A stretch of 64,000 nt of DNA from Flavobacterium sp. ACN2 (GTDB taxonomy: Bacteria > Bacteroidota > Bacteroidia > Flavobacteriales > Flavobacteriaceae): contig NZ_MRCM01000020.1 in assembly GCF_002303885.1 (NCBI RefSeq), positions 62,001-126,000 on the forward strand. The letters run 5' to 3'. This document shows positions 1-8,091 of the stretch, in pieces. The position numbers were made by a program, and so were the translations under genes. Position 1 is the stretch's first letter. Each line of letters begins with the position of its first letter. Under the pieces are notes generated by a model, which saw only the letters and a program-made list of their open reading frames with translations, was not told where the DNA came from and ran no database searches.

Positions 1-1
1 C

Positions 2-451
2 GAAGAGAAATTATTCCAAGTTGCTTCAAAATACAATGCAACAATTTATACTGGTGAAGATTTATATACTGCCGATGTTGATATCTACGCGCCGTGTGCG
101 ATGGGAGCTACAATCAATGATAATACAGTAGATAAAATTAAAGCAAAAGTGATTGCTGGTGCAGCCAACAACCAATTAGCTGATGAGAATGTTCACGGTG
201 CAAGATTACAAGAAAGAGGAATTTTATATGCTCCAGATTTCTTAATCAATGCGGGTGGAATTATCAATGTTTATGCTGAATTAGCTAACTATGGTAAAGC
301 TGAAATCATGACTAAAACAGAGAATATCTACAATACAACTTTAGAAATTATTGATTTCGCTGCTAAAAACGGAATCACAACACATAAAGCGGCTCTTACT
401 ATTGCTCAAAATCGTATCGATCAAAGAAGAATCGAGAACGCTAAGAAGTAA
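2..451 (+). CDS. Leucine dehydrogenase (Glu/Leu/Phe/Val dehydrogenase family), C-terminal part
   Basis: The gene is cut by the left edge, and 149 C-terminal residues are present, open from base 2. The family oxidatively deaminates branched-chain amino acids to 2-oxo acids with NAD+ in the cytoplasm. Visible in the NAD-binding domain are YAPCAMGATIND, then VIAGAANNQLAD, then YAPDFLINAGGIINVYAEL, which match the conserved C-terminal blocks of leucine dehydrogenases. The tail ends in RRIENAKK. A terminator hairpin follows at about 493-534. Glutamate dehydrogenase is less likely because these blocks have the leucine/valine dehydrogenase form. Confidence 0.88.
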   Translation, partial: EEKLFQVASKYNATIYTGEDLYTADVDIYAPCAMGATINDNTVDKIKAKVIAGAANNQLADENVHGARLQERGILYAPDFLINAGGIINVYAELANYGKAEIMTKTENIYNTTLEIIDFAAKNGITTHKAALTIAQNRIDQRRIENAKK

Positions 452-492
452 TTAAGTGTTCAGTGTTCACTTTTTTAAGTGTTCAGTCTTAA

Positions 493-534
493 AGTCTCAG
501 TTTACAGTTTAATCTGTAACTGAGATTTTTTTTG
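493..534 (+). terminator. Terminator after leucine dehydrogenase
   Basis: An imperfect stem pairs TCTCAGTTTACAG with CTGTAACTGAGA (one bulged base) and is followed by a run of eight T. It lies 42 bases past the stop codon on the same strand. Confidence 0.7.
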
Positions 535-668
535 TGTATGTTTGGTACTGCCCACTAAAAACTGCTCACTGACCACTATAAATAGAGACTAACCGCTAAA
601 TTCTGAAAACTAACCACTAAAACAACTACTTTTTTACGAATTAATTTTAAAATACGTATCAAAAGTTA
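535..668. repeat. Low-complexity intergenic text (ACTGACCACTA-like)
   Basis: The stretch contains repeated variants of CACTAAAAACTG, CACTGACCACTA and AACCACTAAAAC. No reading frame or RNA gene is seen. It looks like degenerate repeated intergenic sequence between the terminator and the nusB promoter. Confidence 0.35.
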
Positions 669-676
669 TACTTTTG
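669..676 (+). promoter_or_regulatory. nusB -7 promoter box
   Basis: TACTTTTG matches the Bacteroidota -7 element TAnnTTTG, 28 bases before the GTG start of nusB. I see no clear -33 TTG at 17-23 bp upstream. Confidence 0.6.
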
Positions 677-704
677 CAGACTAATTTTTAAATGTTCTTA
701 CAAG

Positions 705-1649
705 GTGGTAAATAGAAGACACATACGCGTTAAAGTAATGCAATCCATTTATGCAATGCACCAAAGCGGTTCTGATAACATGGAAAAAGAAGAGAAATTT
801 CTTTTCTACAGCATTGACAATATTCAGGACTTATATCTTATAATGCTTTCTTCATTGATAGAAATTTGCAAAAAAGAAGCTGTCTATTTGCATCTGTCAA
901 GCAAAAAACACCTTGCAACTGCCGCAGAACGTAATCCGAATGAAAAATTTGTAAAGAATAAAATTTTTCAACTTCTTGCTGAAAGCAATTCTCTTAGTAT
1001 CGCTTTAGAAAATCGTAAAATCAATAACTGGTCATTAAACGATGATTATATTATTTTGCTTTTAAATGATGTTAAAGCAAGCGATATCTACCAAAAATAT
1101 ATGAGCAATAACGTAAATACGTTTGAAGAAGACAGACAATTTATTATTGATTTGTTTGAAAATGTTATTGTTCCAAATGAAAAATTATACGAGTACTTAG
1201 AAGACGATAAATTGACTTGGGTTGATGATATTCCTGTTGTAAATACTCATATTGTGAAACAATTGAAAGCAATTAAAACAGAAGATCCAGACGATTTTAG
1301 AGTGCCAAAATTGTATAAAGATGTTGAAGATAAGGATTTTGCAAAAGATTTATTTAGAAGAACAATTCTAAACGAAACGGCATTTGCAAAAGAATATGAA
1401 GATAAAACACCAAATTGGGACAGTGATCGTATTGCAGAAATTGATACTATTATCTTGAAAATGGCAATTTGCGAGTTTATTAAATTCCCTTCAATTCCAG
1501 TAAAAGTAACTCTTAACGAATATTTAGAAATTGCGAAAGAGTATTCTACACCAAAAAGTAGTATTTTTATCAACGGAATTTTAGATAACCTTGTAAAAGA
1601 ACTTACTGCCAATAAAAAAATGGTAAAAGCGGGAAGAGGATTAATGTAA
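705..1649 (+). CDS. nusB: Transcription antitermination factor NusB, long Bacteroidota form
   Basis: NusB forms the RNA-binding part of the Nus antitermination complex, with NusE (S10), acting on rRNA operons. The N-terminus reads NRRHIRVKVMQSIYAM, typical of Bacteroidota NusB. The recognisable fold is towards the C-terminus, in the last 130 or so residues (ILNETAFAKEY, then the segment ending SSIFINGILDNL). At 314 residues it is about twice the length of the E. coli protein, as usual in this phylum. Translation starts at GTG; no in-frame ATG keeps the conserved N-terminus. It is followed by yajC after 111 bp, with a short repeat fragment between them. Confidence 0.92.
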   Translation: MVNRRHIRVKVMQSIYAMHQSGSDNMEKEEKFLFYSIDNIQDLYLIMLSSLIEICKKEAVYLHLSSKKHLATAAERNPNEKFVKNKIFQLLAESNSLSIALENRKINNWSLNDDYIILLLNDVKASDIYQKYMSNNVNTFEEDRQFIIDLFENVIVPNEKLYEYLEDDKLTWVDDIPVVNTHIVKQLKAIKTEDPDDFRVPKLYKDVEDKDFAKDLFRRTILNETAFAKEYEDKTPNWDSDRIAEIDTIILKMAICEFIKFPSIPVKVTLNEYLEIAKEYSTPKSSIFINGILDNLVKELTANKKMVKAGRGLM

Positions 1650-1689
1650 GATTTAAAATAATCAATTTTTTAAATTGCAAATTCCAACT

Positions 1690-1719
1690 GCTTTGTCTCT
1701 CTGAGCGAAGTCGAAGAGC
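1690..1719. repeat. Dispersed intergenic repeat, CTGAGCGAAGTCGAAG type
   Basis: The core CTGAGCGAAGTCGAAG flanked by CTTTGTC also occurs at 31510-31538, where it is part of an inverted pair. Here only a single arm is present, between nusB and yajC. Confidence 0.6.
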
Positions 1720-1760
1720 TAAAAAAAATATTAAATATAAATCAAAAACAAATTTAAATT

Positions 1761-2036
1761 ATGGGACAATTAACTCAATTTGCGCCATTTCTTTTGATGT
1801 TCGTGGTAATCTATTTCTTCATGATTAGACCACAACAAAAAAGAGCTAAAAACGAAAAAGAATTTGAAAGCAGCCTAAAAGTAGGTGACAAAATAGTAAC
1901 AAAAAGTGGTTTCCACGGTAAGATCGCTGAATTAGCAGAAACTACTGTTGTAATCGAAACTATGTCAGGAAAATTAAAATTAGAGCGTTCTGCAATTTCT
2001 CTTGAATTGAGCGCTGCTTTGAATAAGAAAGCATAA
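1761..2036 (+). CDS. yajC: Preprotein translocase subunit YajC
   Basis: A 91-residue single-pass inner-membrane protein that accompanies SecDF-SecYEG during protein export. One N-terminal membrane segment (about residues 6-22) ends in the family signature YFFMIRPQQKRAKNEKEF. A small basic cytoplasmic domain follows, with GDKIVTKSGFHGKI, typical of the YajC fold. The ATG is the only reasonable start. A hairpin terminator lies 24 bases after the stop. SecDF, its functional partner, is at the far end of this window. Confidence 0.95.
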   Translation: MGQLTQFAPFLLMFVVIYFFMIRPQQKRAKNEKEFESSLKVGDKIVTKSGFHGKIAELAETTVVIETMSGKLKLERSAISLELSAALNKKA

Positions 2037-2057
2037 TTTTTTTAAAAATTACAATAT

Positions 2058-2100
2058 TTAAAATCCCAAATTCCAAATAAGGAGTTTGGGATTTTTTTTT
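2058..2100 (+). terminator. Terminator after yajC
   Basis: A perfect 10-bp stem (AAATCCCAAA / TTTGGGATTT), a 14-base loop and a T9 run, directly downstream of yajC. Confidence 0.8.
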
Positions 2101-2152
2101 CGCCCACTTTTTTTTATTTCCAACGAAGTGAGAAATTCTTCTGTTACATTGA

Positions 2153-2261
2153 TTTTTGTCATCCTGACGAAGGAAGGATCACACGCGAGAATCGACAAAG
2201 ATTGTCCTCTATACTTTGCGGAGTTTCTAGTGTGATCCTTCCTTCGTCAGGATGACAAAAA
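2153..2261. repeat. Long palindromic dispersed element (32-bp arms), copy 1
   Basis: Perfect inverted repeats of 32 bp (2153-2184 and 2230-2261) flank a 45-base loop. The arm core is TCCTGACGAAGGAAGGATCA. A second, diverged copy lies at 54244-54345 with a related loop. The element fills most of the 314-bp gap between yajC and the next gene. It codes for nothing and is probably a REP- or MITE-like element. Confidence 0.8.
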
Positions 2262-2263
2262 AA

Positions 2264-2308
2264 AGAAAAACCTTTGTCAAAGTTTTAAACTTTGACAAAG
2301 GTTTTTCT
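2264..2308. terminator. Perfect 22-bp hairpin, bidirectional terminator between convergent genes
   Basis: Arms of 22 bp (core CCTTTGTCAAAGTTT) are separated by one base. The A- and T-rich stem ends let it act as a terminator for both yajC (+) and the YdeI-type gene (-), whose stop is 42 bp away. Confidence 0.65.
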
Positions 2309-2350
2309 TGTATAGTTTTGGAATTTGGATTTTAAATATTGGAATTTAAA

Positions 2351-2929
2351 CTATCTGTATTTATCATTCAATCCAACATTTGCTAAAATCATCGGAACCA
2401 CTTTTTCTATTCTCGAAAGCTTTGTTTTTTCCTGTTTTGCAGTTTCAATATATTCTAAAAACTCATATTGTTTGTAAGGAGCAAATTTTTCAAAAGCTTC
2501 TTTTAAAGCTGGGTTTTTCGCCATTTCTTCGTTTAAAAGCTCAGAAATAATGGCTTCTTTTTTAGAAGGTTTTATTACTTTTCCCTGTTTTTCGTTTTCA
2601 ATGGCTTCGTGTATATATTCTAAAATATCCTTCTCGTTTATTTCTTCTTTTGATTTAAAACGCCATTGACGTAATGACTTTGTTACTTCTTCCTGAGCGT
2701 TGATTAATTTCTTCTTTTCGTCTTTCAGGAAAACGCCATTATAAAACCAAATGGTAAAATAATCTTTAAAACCGCCTAGGCCAACAATGTTTTTTTTATT
2801 GAAAACATAAACAGGCGCTCCCCATTTTACAGTTTCAATCAGTTCAGTTTTATCAATAATTGATTTGAGAATAAGAATTTCTTCTTCCCACTGATTCATT
2901 TTGTCCCAAACGTGTTTTTTGTCAGGCAT
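2351..2929 (-). CDS. YdeI/OmpD-associated family protein with DUF1801 domain
   Basis: 192 residues, cytoplasmic, no signal peptide. The N-terminal half has the DUF1801 pattern (ETVKWGAPVYVFNKKNIVGL, then FKDYFTIWFYNGVFLKD). The C-terminal 70 residues carry the YdeI-type helical tail (LKEAFEKFAPYKQYEFLEYI, then TKLSRIEKVVPMI). The biochemical role of the family is not settled; some members are called bacteriocin-protection proteins by similarity only. It lies 8 bp downstream of peptidase T on the same strand, so the two are probably one transcript. Confidence 0.8.
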   Translation of the reverse strand: MPDKKHVWDKMNQWEEEILILKSIIDKTELIETVKWGAPVYVFNKKNIVGLGGFKDYFTIWFYNGVFLKDEKKKLINAQEEVTKSLRQWRFKSKEEINEKDILEYIHEAIENEKQGKVIKPSKKEAIISELLNEEMAKNPALKEAFEKFAPYKQYEFLEYIETAKQEKTKLSRIEKVVPMILANVGLNDKYR

Positions 2930-2937
2930 TTTGTGGA

Positions 2938-4215
2938 TTATTTTCTTTTTTTAGATTTTTCTGTCGCATCAAAAATACCTGGAATAGCTGTTAATTCAGC
3001 AATTTTTACAATAACATCAGTTGCTTTCTGAATGCTTTCTGCTGGAACATATTCGTATTTTCCGTGGAAATTATGCCCACCAGCAAAAATGTTCGGACAA
3101 GGTAGTCCCATAAAAGACAATTGAGAACCGTCTGTTCCGCCACGAATTGGTTTAATGATCGGCTTGATGTTTAATTCTCTCATTGCCTTTTCAGCAATAT
3201 CTACAATATGTTTTACAGGAAGCACCTTTTCTTTCATATTGTAATATTGATCTTTTACTTCGGCAATTACAATATCTTCGCCAAATTTCTTCGCGAATTT
3301 TTTATTGAATTGTTTCGCCAATTTATGAATCAATTCTTTTCTTTTTTCGAATTTCTTTCTGTTGTGATCACGAATAATCAATTCTAAAACTGTCTCTTCA
3401 ATGTTTCCTTTGATGTGATGAACGTGGAAAAAGCCTTCATAACCTCTAGTTTCCTGCGGCGTTTCACCTTTCGGAAGTTCGTTAATGAAATCATTTGCCA
3501 GAAGCATAGAATTGATCATTTTCCCTTTAGCATAACCTGGGTGAACGCTTTTTCCTTTAAAAGTGATTTTAGCTCCAGCAGCATTGAAATTTTCGTATTC
3601 TAATTCGCCAATCTGACTTCCGTCCATTGTGTAAGCCCATTGTGCTCCGAATTTTTCTACATCAAAATGATGCGCGCCGCGACCGATTTCTTCATCAGGA
3701 GTAAAACCAATTCTGATTTTTCCGTGTTTAATTTCTGGATGCTGAATAAGATATTCCATTGCCGAAACGATTTCTGTAATTCCAGCTTTATCATCAGCTC
3801 CTAATAAAGTTGTTCCGTCAGTCGTAATGATCGTTTGTCCTTTATATAATAATAGATCTTTAAAGTAGTCTGGAGATAAAATAATGTTTTTCTCAGCATT
3901 TAATACGATATCTTTTCCGTCGTAATTTTCAACAATCTGAGGTTTTACATTTGCTCCGCTAAAATCTGGAGAAGTGTCAAAATGAGAAACAAAACCAATA
4001 GTTGGTACTTCATGATCAACATTACTTGGCAGCGTCGCCATGATATAAGCTTTGTCATCAATCGTTACATCTTCAAGGCCAATTGCTTTTAATTCGTCAA
4101 CTAATTTATTGGCAAGATTCCATTGTTTTTGTGTACTTGGTGTTGTTTGTGAATTTGGATCCGATTCCGTATCAATCGTTACATAACTGATAAAGCGATC
4201 TATGATATGTTGCAT
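2938..4215 (-). CDS. pepT: Peptidase T (tripeptide aminopeptidase), M20 family
   Basis: Removes the N-terminal residue from tripeptides in the cytoplasm and needs two metal ions. The M20 metal ligands are visible: H78 and D80 in SHFDTSPD, D141 in GADDKAG, the E175/E176 pair in TPDEEIG, D198 in TMDGSQIGE, and a late His in GGHNFHGKYEY. At 425 residues it is close to the usual 410. Translation starts at an ATG with no signal peptide. It is first in a two-gene unit with the YdeI-type protein. Confidence 0.95.
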   Translation of the reverse strand: MQHIIDRFISYVTIDTESDPNSQTTPSTQKQWNLANKLVDELKAIGLEDVTIDDKAYIMATLPSNVDHEVPTIGFVSHFDTSPDFSGANVKPQIVENYDGKDIVLNAEKNIILSPDYFKDLLLYKGQTIITTDGTTLLGADDKAGITEIVSAMEYLIQHPEIKHGKIRIGFTPDEEIGRGAHHFDVEKFGAQWAYTMDGSQIGELEYENFNAAGAKITFKGKSVHPGYAKGKMINSMLLANDFINELPKGETPQETRGYEGFFHVHHIKGNIEETVLELIIRDHNRKKFEKRKELIHKLAKQFNKKFAKKFGEDIVIAEVKDQYYNMKEKVLPVKHIVDIAEKAMRELNIKPIIKPIRGGTDGSQLSFMGLPCPNIFAGGHNFHGKYEYVPAESIQKATDVIVKIAELTAIPGIFDATEKSKKRK

Positions 4216-4287
4216 TTTTTTGAATTTTTAGCAAATATAGAAAAATTTTTCTGCTAAGAAATTTAGCTTTCAATATCTGAATTAATA

Positions 4288-4317
4288 AAAAAGGGATTCT
4301 AAATTGAATCCCTTTTT
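4288..4317 (-). terminator. Terminator after the formylglycine-generating-enzyme homologue
   Basis: A perfect 12-bp stem (AAAAAGGGATTC / GAATCCCTTTTT) with a 6-base loop, 16 bp past the minus-strand stop codon. Confidence 0.8.
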
Positions 4318-4332
4318 GGTATTTTGAGTTTG

Positions 4333-5463
4333 TTATTTGCTTTTTACGCATCTAAAACCAACGTGGTTTGCAGCAGATCTGATTTCTCCTTTTCCTCTTG
4401 TTCCAACCATGTATCGCGTGCAATATTGATCTGTACATAAGAACGAACCGCCACGGTGAACGCGTTTTATTTCAGTAGGATCGTTGGGATCATAATAAGC
4501 CTCTGGACCTTGCGGATTTTTTGTTACTTTCCCGCTTTCTGCTAATGATTTGTAATAATCTACACTATACCAATCGTGTACCCATTCCCAAACATTTCCA
4601 GCAATATCATACAAGCCATATGCATTTGGAGCGTATTGTTTTGTTGGAGCAATTCCTTTGAAACCATCTTCTCCTGTATCGCCATCTTTTATTGGAAAAT
4701 GTCCTTGGTAAATATTAGCTTGAAATTTTCCTTTAGGTTTTAAATCATTTCCCCAAGCATATAGATTTCCAGTTTTACCGCCTCTTGCTGCAAATTCCCA
4801 TTCTGCTTCTGTTGGAAGTCTTTTTCCAGCCCATTTTGCGTAAGCTTGAGCATCTTCATAAACGACGTGAACAACAGGATATTTTTCTTTTCCTATAATG
4901 TTGCTTTGCGGGCCTTCAGGATGTCTCCAATCTGCACCTGGTTCATAACGCCACCATTGCAAGAAATTATTCAAATTAACCGCAGATGGTGTAGGAGTGA
5001 AGACCACAGAACCTGTCACTAAATCTTCTTCGCTTGCTGATGGAAATTCTTCTTTTGTTGGTTTTTGTTCGGCAACAGTTACATATCCTGTGGCTTTTAC
5101 AAATTTTTCGAATTCTTCATTGGTTACTTCAGTTTCATCCATATAATAGCCATCAAGATACACTCTATGAATTGGAGCTGCATCTTTCGTTACGCCTTTA
5201 ATACTGCACAGACTTTCGTCTTCAACATTAGTTCCCATAGAAAATTCGCCACCAGGAATCCAAACCATACCTTTTGGTGCTTTTTCTGCAGGTTTAAATT
5301 TATTTTCGACAGTTGGTTTAAATTCAGATTCAACATTACTTGGAATTTCATGACATTCTGCTGCTGTTGTTTCAACTTTAGTTGTAAATCTGGTATAACT
5401 GTAAGCGATTGAAATAATGGATAATGTTAGTAACGCAAAAATCCAAAAGGTTTTGTTTTTCAT
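4333..5463 (-). CDS. Formylglycine-generating enzyme (SUMF1) family protein, exported
   Basis: A 376-residue protein with an N-terminal hydrophobic export or anchor segment (residues 6-22), so it probably acts outside the cytoplasm. The FGE-sulfatase domain runs from about residue 64 (GMVWIPGGEFSMG) through RLPTEAEWEFAARGG and GNVWEWVHDWY to GFRCVKSK. The pair C343/C348 in RGGSFLCTDQYC matches the two catalytic cysteines of aerobic formylglycine-generating enzyme, which many SUMF1-fold relatives such as gliding lipoproteins lack. This suggests an active enzyme that would convert Cys to formylglycine in a sulfatase. No sulfatase with a C-x-P-x-R motif is present in the window, so the substrate must be encoded elsewhere. 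Confidence 0.85.
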   Translation of the reverse strand: MKNKTFWIFALLTLSIISIAYSYTRFTTKVETTAAECHEIPSNVESEFKPTVENKFKPAEKAPKGMVWIPGGEFSMGTNVEDESLCSIKGVTKDAAPIHRVYLDGYYMDETEVTNEEFEKFVKATGYVTVAEQKPTKEEFPSASEEDLVTGSVVFTPTPSAVNLNNFLQWWRYEPGADWRHPEGPQSNIIGKEKYPVVHVVYEDAQAYAKWAGKRLPTEAEWEFAARGGKTGNLYAWGNDLKPKGKFQANIYQGHFPIKDGDTGEDGFKGIAPTKQYAPNAYGLYDIAGNVWEWVHDWYSVDYYKSLAESGKVTKNPQGPEAYYDPNDPTEIKRVHRGGSFLCTDQYCTRYMVGTRGKGEIRSAANHVGFRCVKSK

Positions 5464-5559
5464 GGTTTATGTGTTTGAGCTTATAATGGTTATCAATAGT
5501 GGGCATAAAATTAGGTAAAATTACTTTTATAGTATATTAATTTTATAGAATTAATAAAA

Positions 5560-6552
5560 TTAACTATCTTTTTCAACTTGAACCACTTCATATTTGTCTT
5601 TACCATCAACTTGTACGGGTTGATAGTAGGTTTCTCCAAATTTTACATATTTTACATCACCTATAGTGACTTCTTCTCCACCTTCGGGCAGTTTTTCTAC
5701 TATTGTTCCTGCTGTAGGAGCAACGACAGTATATTTTTCTCCATCTTTTTCATAATACGTTCCGCCGTAATAATAATTATTTACCGTTCCGGTATTAACC
5801 GTTTCTGCTCCGCTTGGAATGTTGTTTACAGTTCCTCCAACTGGTGCAGGTACGGCAGTGTAGCCACCGTTGGTCGAGGTGTACCAAACTCCTTGATCGT
5901 AATGGTATTTATTGTTTTCAACACTGACAATAATAGCAGTAGTTGCCAGAGTTGCAACAAAAAATCCCCAAGGATGCCAAACTGGTCCCCAATAAAAAGG
6001 CACATAGGGACGCGGATAATACGGATGATAACAGTTGTATCTGTAACCGCCATACACATAAGGTGGGCGTGTATATGGTCTATATCCTGGACGAACTACT
6101 GTATTTCGATTATTGCGAACATGAACGCTATTGTTAACATTAATATTGACATTATTTCTGTTTCTATTAACCGTATTGCCGCTTATGTTGGTGTTTCTGT
6201 TACCGACATTATTTCTGTTTACAGTATTATTTCTGTTTACAGTGTTGTTTCTGTTGGAATTGTTTGTAGGTCTGTTTATTTTAGTTCCAGAATTGTTTGC
6301 TCCAGGTCTAACCGTTGCTGGTCTAGTTGTTGTCGCTGGCCTTGTTGTGCTAGGTCTTGTCACATTTGGCCTAGACTGCGTAGCAGGTCTTGCCGGACGG
6401 CTTTGTATTGCACCGCCGCCTCTATTGAGTCCGCCACCGCCACCGCCGCCACGATGGCGTTGTGCTAAACTGTCAACAGAAATAAACAAAAAAGCTCCGG
6501 TCAAACACATTACAAGTGCCAGTTTTTTTACTGTTTTCGATATACTTTTCAT
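5560..6552 (-). CDS. DUF6515 family secreted protein, Asn/Arg-rich
   Basis: 330 residues with a signal peptide ending at about residue 30 (LFISVDSLAQ). A low-complexity region follows: a Gly-rich HRGGGGGGG patch, then Thr/Arg/Pro repeats, then Asn/Arg repeats of the type NRNNTV. A Tyr/Pro-rich segment and a short hydrophobic stretch (FFVATLATTAIIVSV) follow. The C-terminal half is the conserved part, built from repeats related to YYEKDGEKYTVVAPTAGTIV. Function is unknown; it is probably envelope-associated. It sits between the FGE homologue and a porin on the same strand. Confidence 0.72.
   Translation of the reverse strand: MKSISKTVKKLALVMCLTGAFLFISVDSLAQRHRGGGGGGGLNRGGGAIQSRPARPATQSRPNVTRPSTTRPATTTRPATVRPGANNSGTKINRPTNNSNRNNTVNRNNTVNRNNVGNRNTNISGNTVNRNRNNVNINVNNSVHVRNNRNTVVRPGYRPYTRPPYVYGGYRYNCYHPYYPRPYVPFYWGPVWHPWGFFVATLATTAIIVSVENNKYHYDQGVWYTSTNGGYTAVPAPVGGTVNNIPSGAETVNTGTVNNYYYGGTYYEKDGEKYTVVAPTAGTIVEKLPEGGEEVTIGDVKYVKFGETYYQPVQVDGKDKYEVVQVEKDS
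6150..6260. repeat. Internal 18-bp tandem repeats in the DUF6515 gene
   Basis: Near-identical units containing TATTTCTGTTTACAG recur about every 18 bp and encode the NRNNTV repeats on the minus strand. Confidence 0.6.
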
Positions 6553-6625
6553 ATTCAGTAATTTATGTGATTTAAAGTTATGAAAAAAAAATGTCCGTTT
6601 TGAATTAATAGATTAAAAGTTTGAT

Positions 6626-7846
6626 TTATAATGAGATATCCCATTGTATTCTAAATCGCCATCCTTGCTGTAAGGAAAGCGTTTTGTCTTGAAAAGTAAA
6701 ATAACTCACCTCTGAGGTCAGTTTGTTTTTGTGTCCTTTAAAAAACCAGTTAAAAGCCAATGTAGATTCGTCTTGTCTATTTTCTCTTATCGAATTATCG
6801 GGTCTGTAAGCGGCATGACGACCAGCCATTTCTAAGTGTTTTGGCCACCATTCGAAAACATTATGAAAAAAATATCCTGCCTGAACGTAATATCCTTTCA
6901 TTATGGTTGTGTCATCATTGTTTATTTTATCAATAATTTCTTTGGTATGTAATTCGCTTTGCCAAGAAAAACCACGATACATAAAAGCAGTTTCAAAATT
7001 CCATTGATTGACTCTGTATTGTCCCGGTAGACCATTTTCAAATCCGTCTAGAGAACCTCCTCCCGCTTGAGAGAAACGGGTATAAGGGCTTCGGTTGGTT
7101 ATGGCTGAAAAGGCTATAATCGGAGTGAGTTTTTCGTGAAATTCTAAATCACAGCCTTCAAAATCAAGAAATCTTCCTAGAAAATTCCATTGTGCTCTTC
7201 CAAAATACATTAAATGATTATCGTCATTAGATGTGCTTCCGCGTCCTGTTCCTGTTAAGGCCGCCGCCCAATAATTAAAATCGGCAATTCCAGCTCCTTT
7301 TAAATGCCCGTAAACTTCAACTCCTAATTGTCGGTCTACGGTAAAAGGACGGTTAATAAGAGATCGCTCAACCATTTGCTGTTCGCCACTGCTTATGAAA
7401 CGTTCGCGCGTAAACTCCGTTTTCCATTGTCCAACTTTAAAACTCAGCCAATCCCACTTTTCAATCATAATTCTGAAATCAAGTAAGTTGGACTGACTCA
7501 ATTCATATTCCCAATAATATTTAAGCCATGGTTCAAAAGCATGGCCGCCAATTTTTAGTCTCGCACGATTTATTTTAAAAGTCGTTTTAGCATCTTGACT
7601 GTAATCGTCATAAGTTAAAGGATCTGTATCGTAAGGAGTGGAGAAACGAAATTGGAATCGGCTTTGTAGTTGAAAAAGGAACTTTTTGTCACGGGTTTCC
7701 AATTCAATTCCTTTACTGCCATACCGAACATTCATCAGCTTTGTAGTATCTTTTTCTTGTTGCGAAAGTCCTTTATAGCTAATTGCTAATAGCAGAGCTA
7801 AAAGGACGTTTTTAAATTTTAGATTTACGATTTTTTCTTTATACAT
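6626..7846 (-). CDS. Outer-membrane porin, phosphate-selective porin O/P-like
   Basis: 406 residues with a signal peptide (KNVLLALLLAISYKGLSQ). It is rich in alternating aromatic strands such as FLFQLQSRFQFRFSTPYD, LKYYWEYELSQ and FSWQSELHTKEII, and ends in the strand WRFRIQWDISL with a terminal hydrophobic pattern expected of a beta-barrel. This layout fits the OprO/OprP porin family common in Bacteroidota. The frame extends 14 codons further to a TTG, but the ATG gives a sensible signal peptide and was preferred. Substrate is unknown. Confidence 0.75.
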   Translation of the reverse strand: MYKEKIVNLKFKNVLLALLLAISYKGLSQQEKDTTKLMNVRYGSKGIELETRDKKFLFQLQSRFQFRFSTPYDTDPLTYDDYSQDAKTTFKINRARLKIGGHAFEPWLKYYWEYELSQSNLLDFRIMIEKWDWLSFKVGQWKTEFTRERFISSGEQQMVERSLINRPFTVDRQLGVEVYGHLKGAGIADFNYWAAALTGTGRGSTSNDDNHLMYFGRAQWNFLGRFLDFEGCDLEFHEKLTPIIAFSAITNRSPYTRFSQAGGGSLDGFENGLPGQYRVNQWNFETAFMYRGFSWQSELHTKEIIDKINNDDTTIMKGYYVQAGYFFHNVFEWWPKHLEMAGRHAAYRPDNSIRENRQDESTLAFNWFFKGHKNKLTSEVSYFTFQDKTLSLQQGWRFRIQWDISL

Positions 7847-8055
7847 AAGTGTGATGGTTTGTATAAAAGATTTTGTTAAGTGTTTCAAAATTAAATAATA
7901 AATGAACGAGAGTTGGTTGTTGATAAGCTTGAACTGGTTTCAAATTATAACTTGCAACATGAAAAAGCAGAACGATTAATTTGTAAATAGAAGAATTGAA
8001 ACAAAAAGGAAATTATTTGTTTTTATAAAAAGACACCTTTTTAAACTATAATATC

Positions 8056-8063
8056 TAAATTTG
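8056..8063 (+). promoter_or_regulatory. pyrD -7 promoter box
   Basis: TAAATTTG matches TAnnTTTG, 28 bases before the pyrD ATG, the same spacing as for nusB. Confidence 0.55.
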
Positions 8064-8091
8064 CAGCCAAAATAACAACAACACAACTCTT

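Noticed and set aside
5578..6468. Long plus-strand open frame of 296 codons opposite the DUF6515 gene
   Set aside because: Its composition (Ser, Cys, Ile, Tyr runs) is a shadow of the Asn/Arg/Gly-rich repeats on the minus strand, where a signal peptide and family pattern are present.
7847..7888. TTG start for the porin, adding 14 residues
   Set aside because: The ATG at 7846 gives a normal signal peptide; the extension only lengthens the positively charged part.
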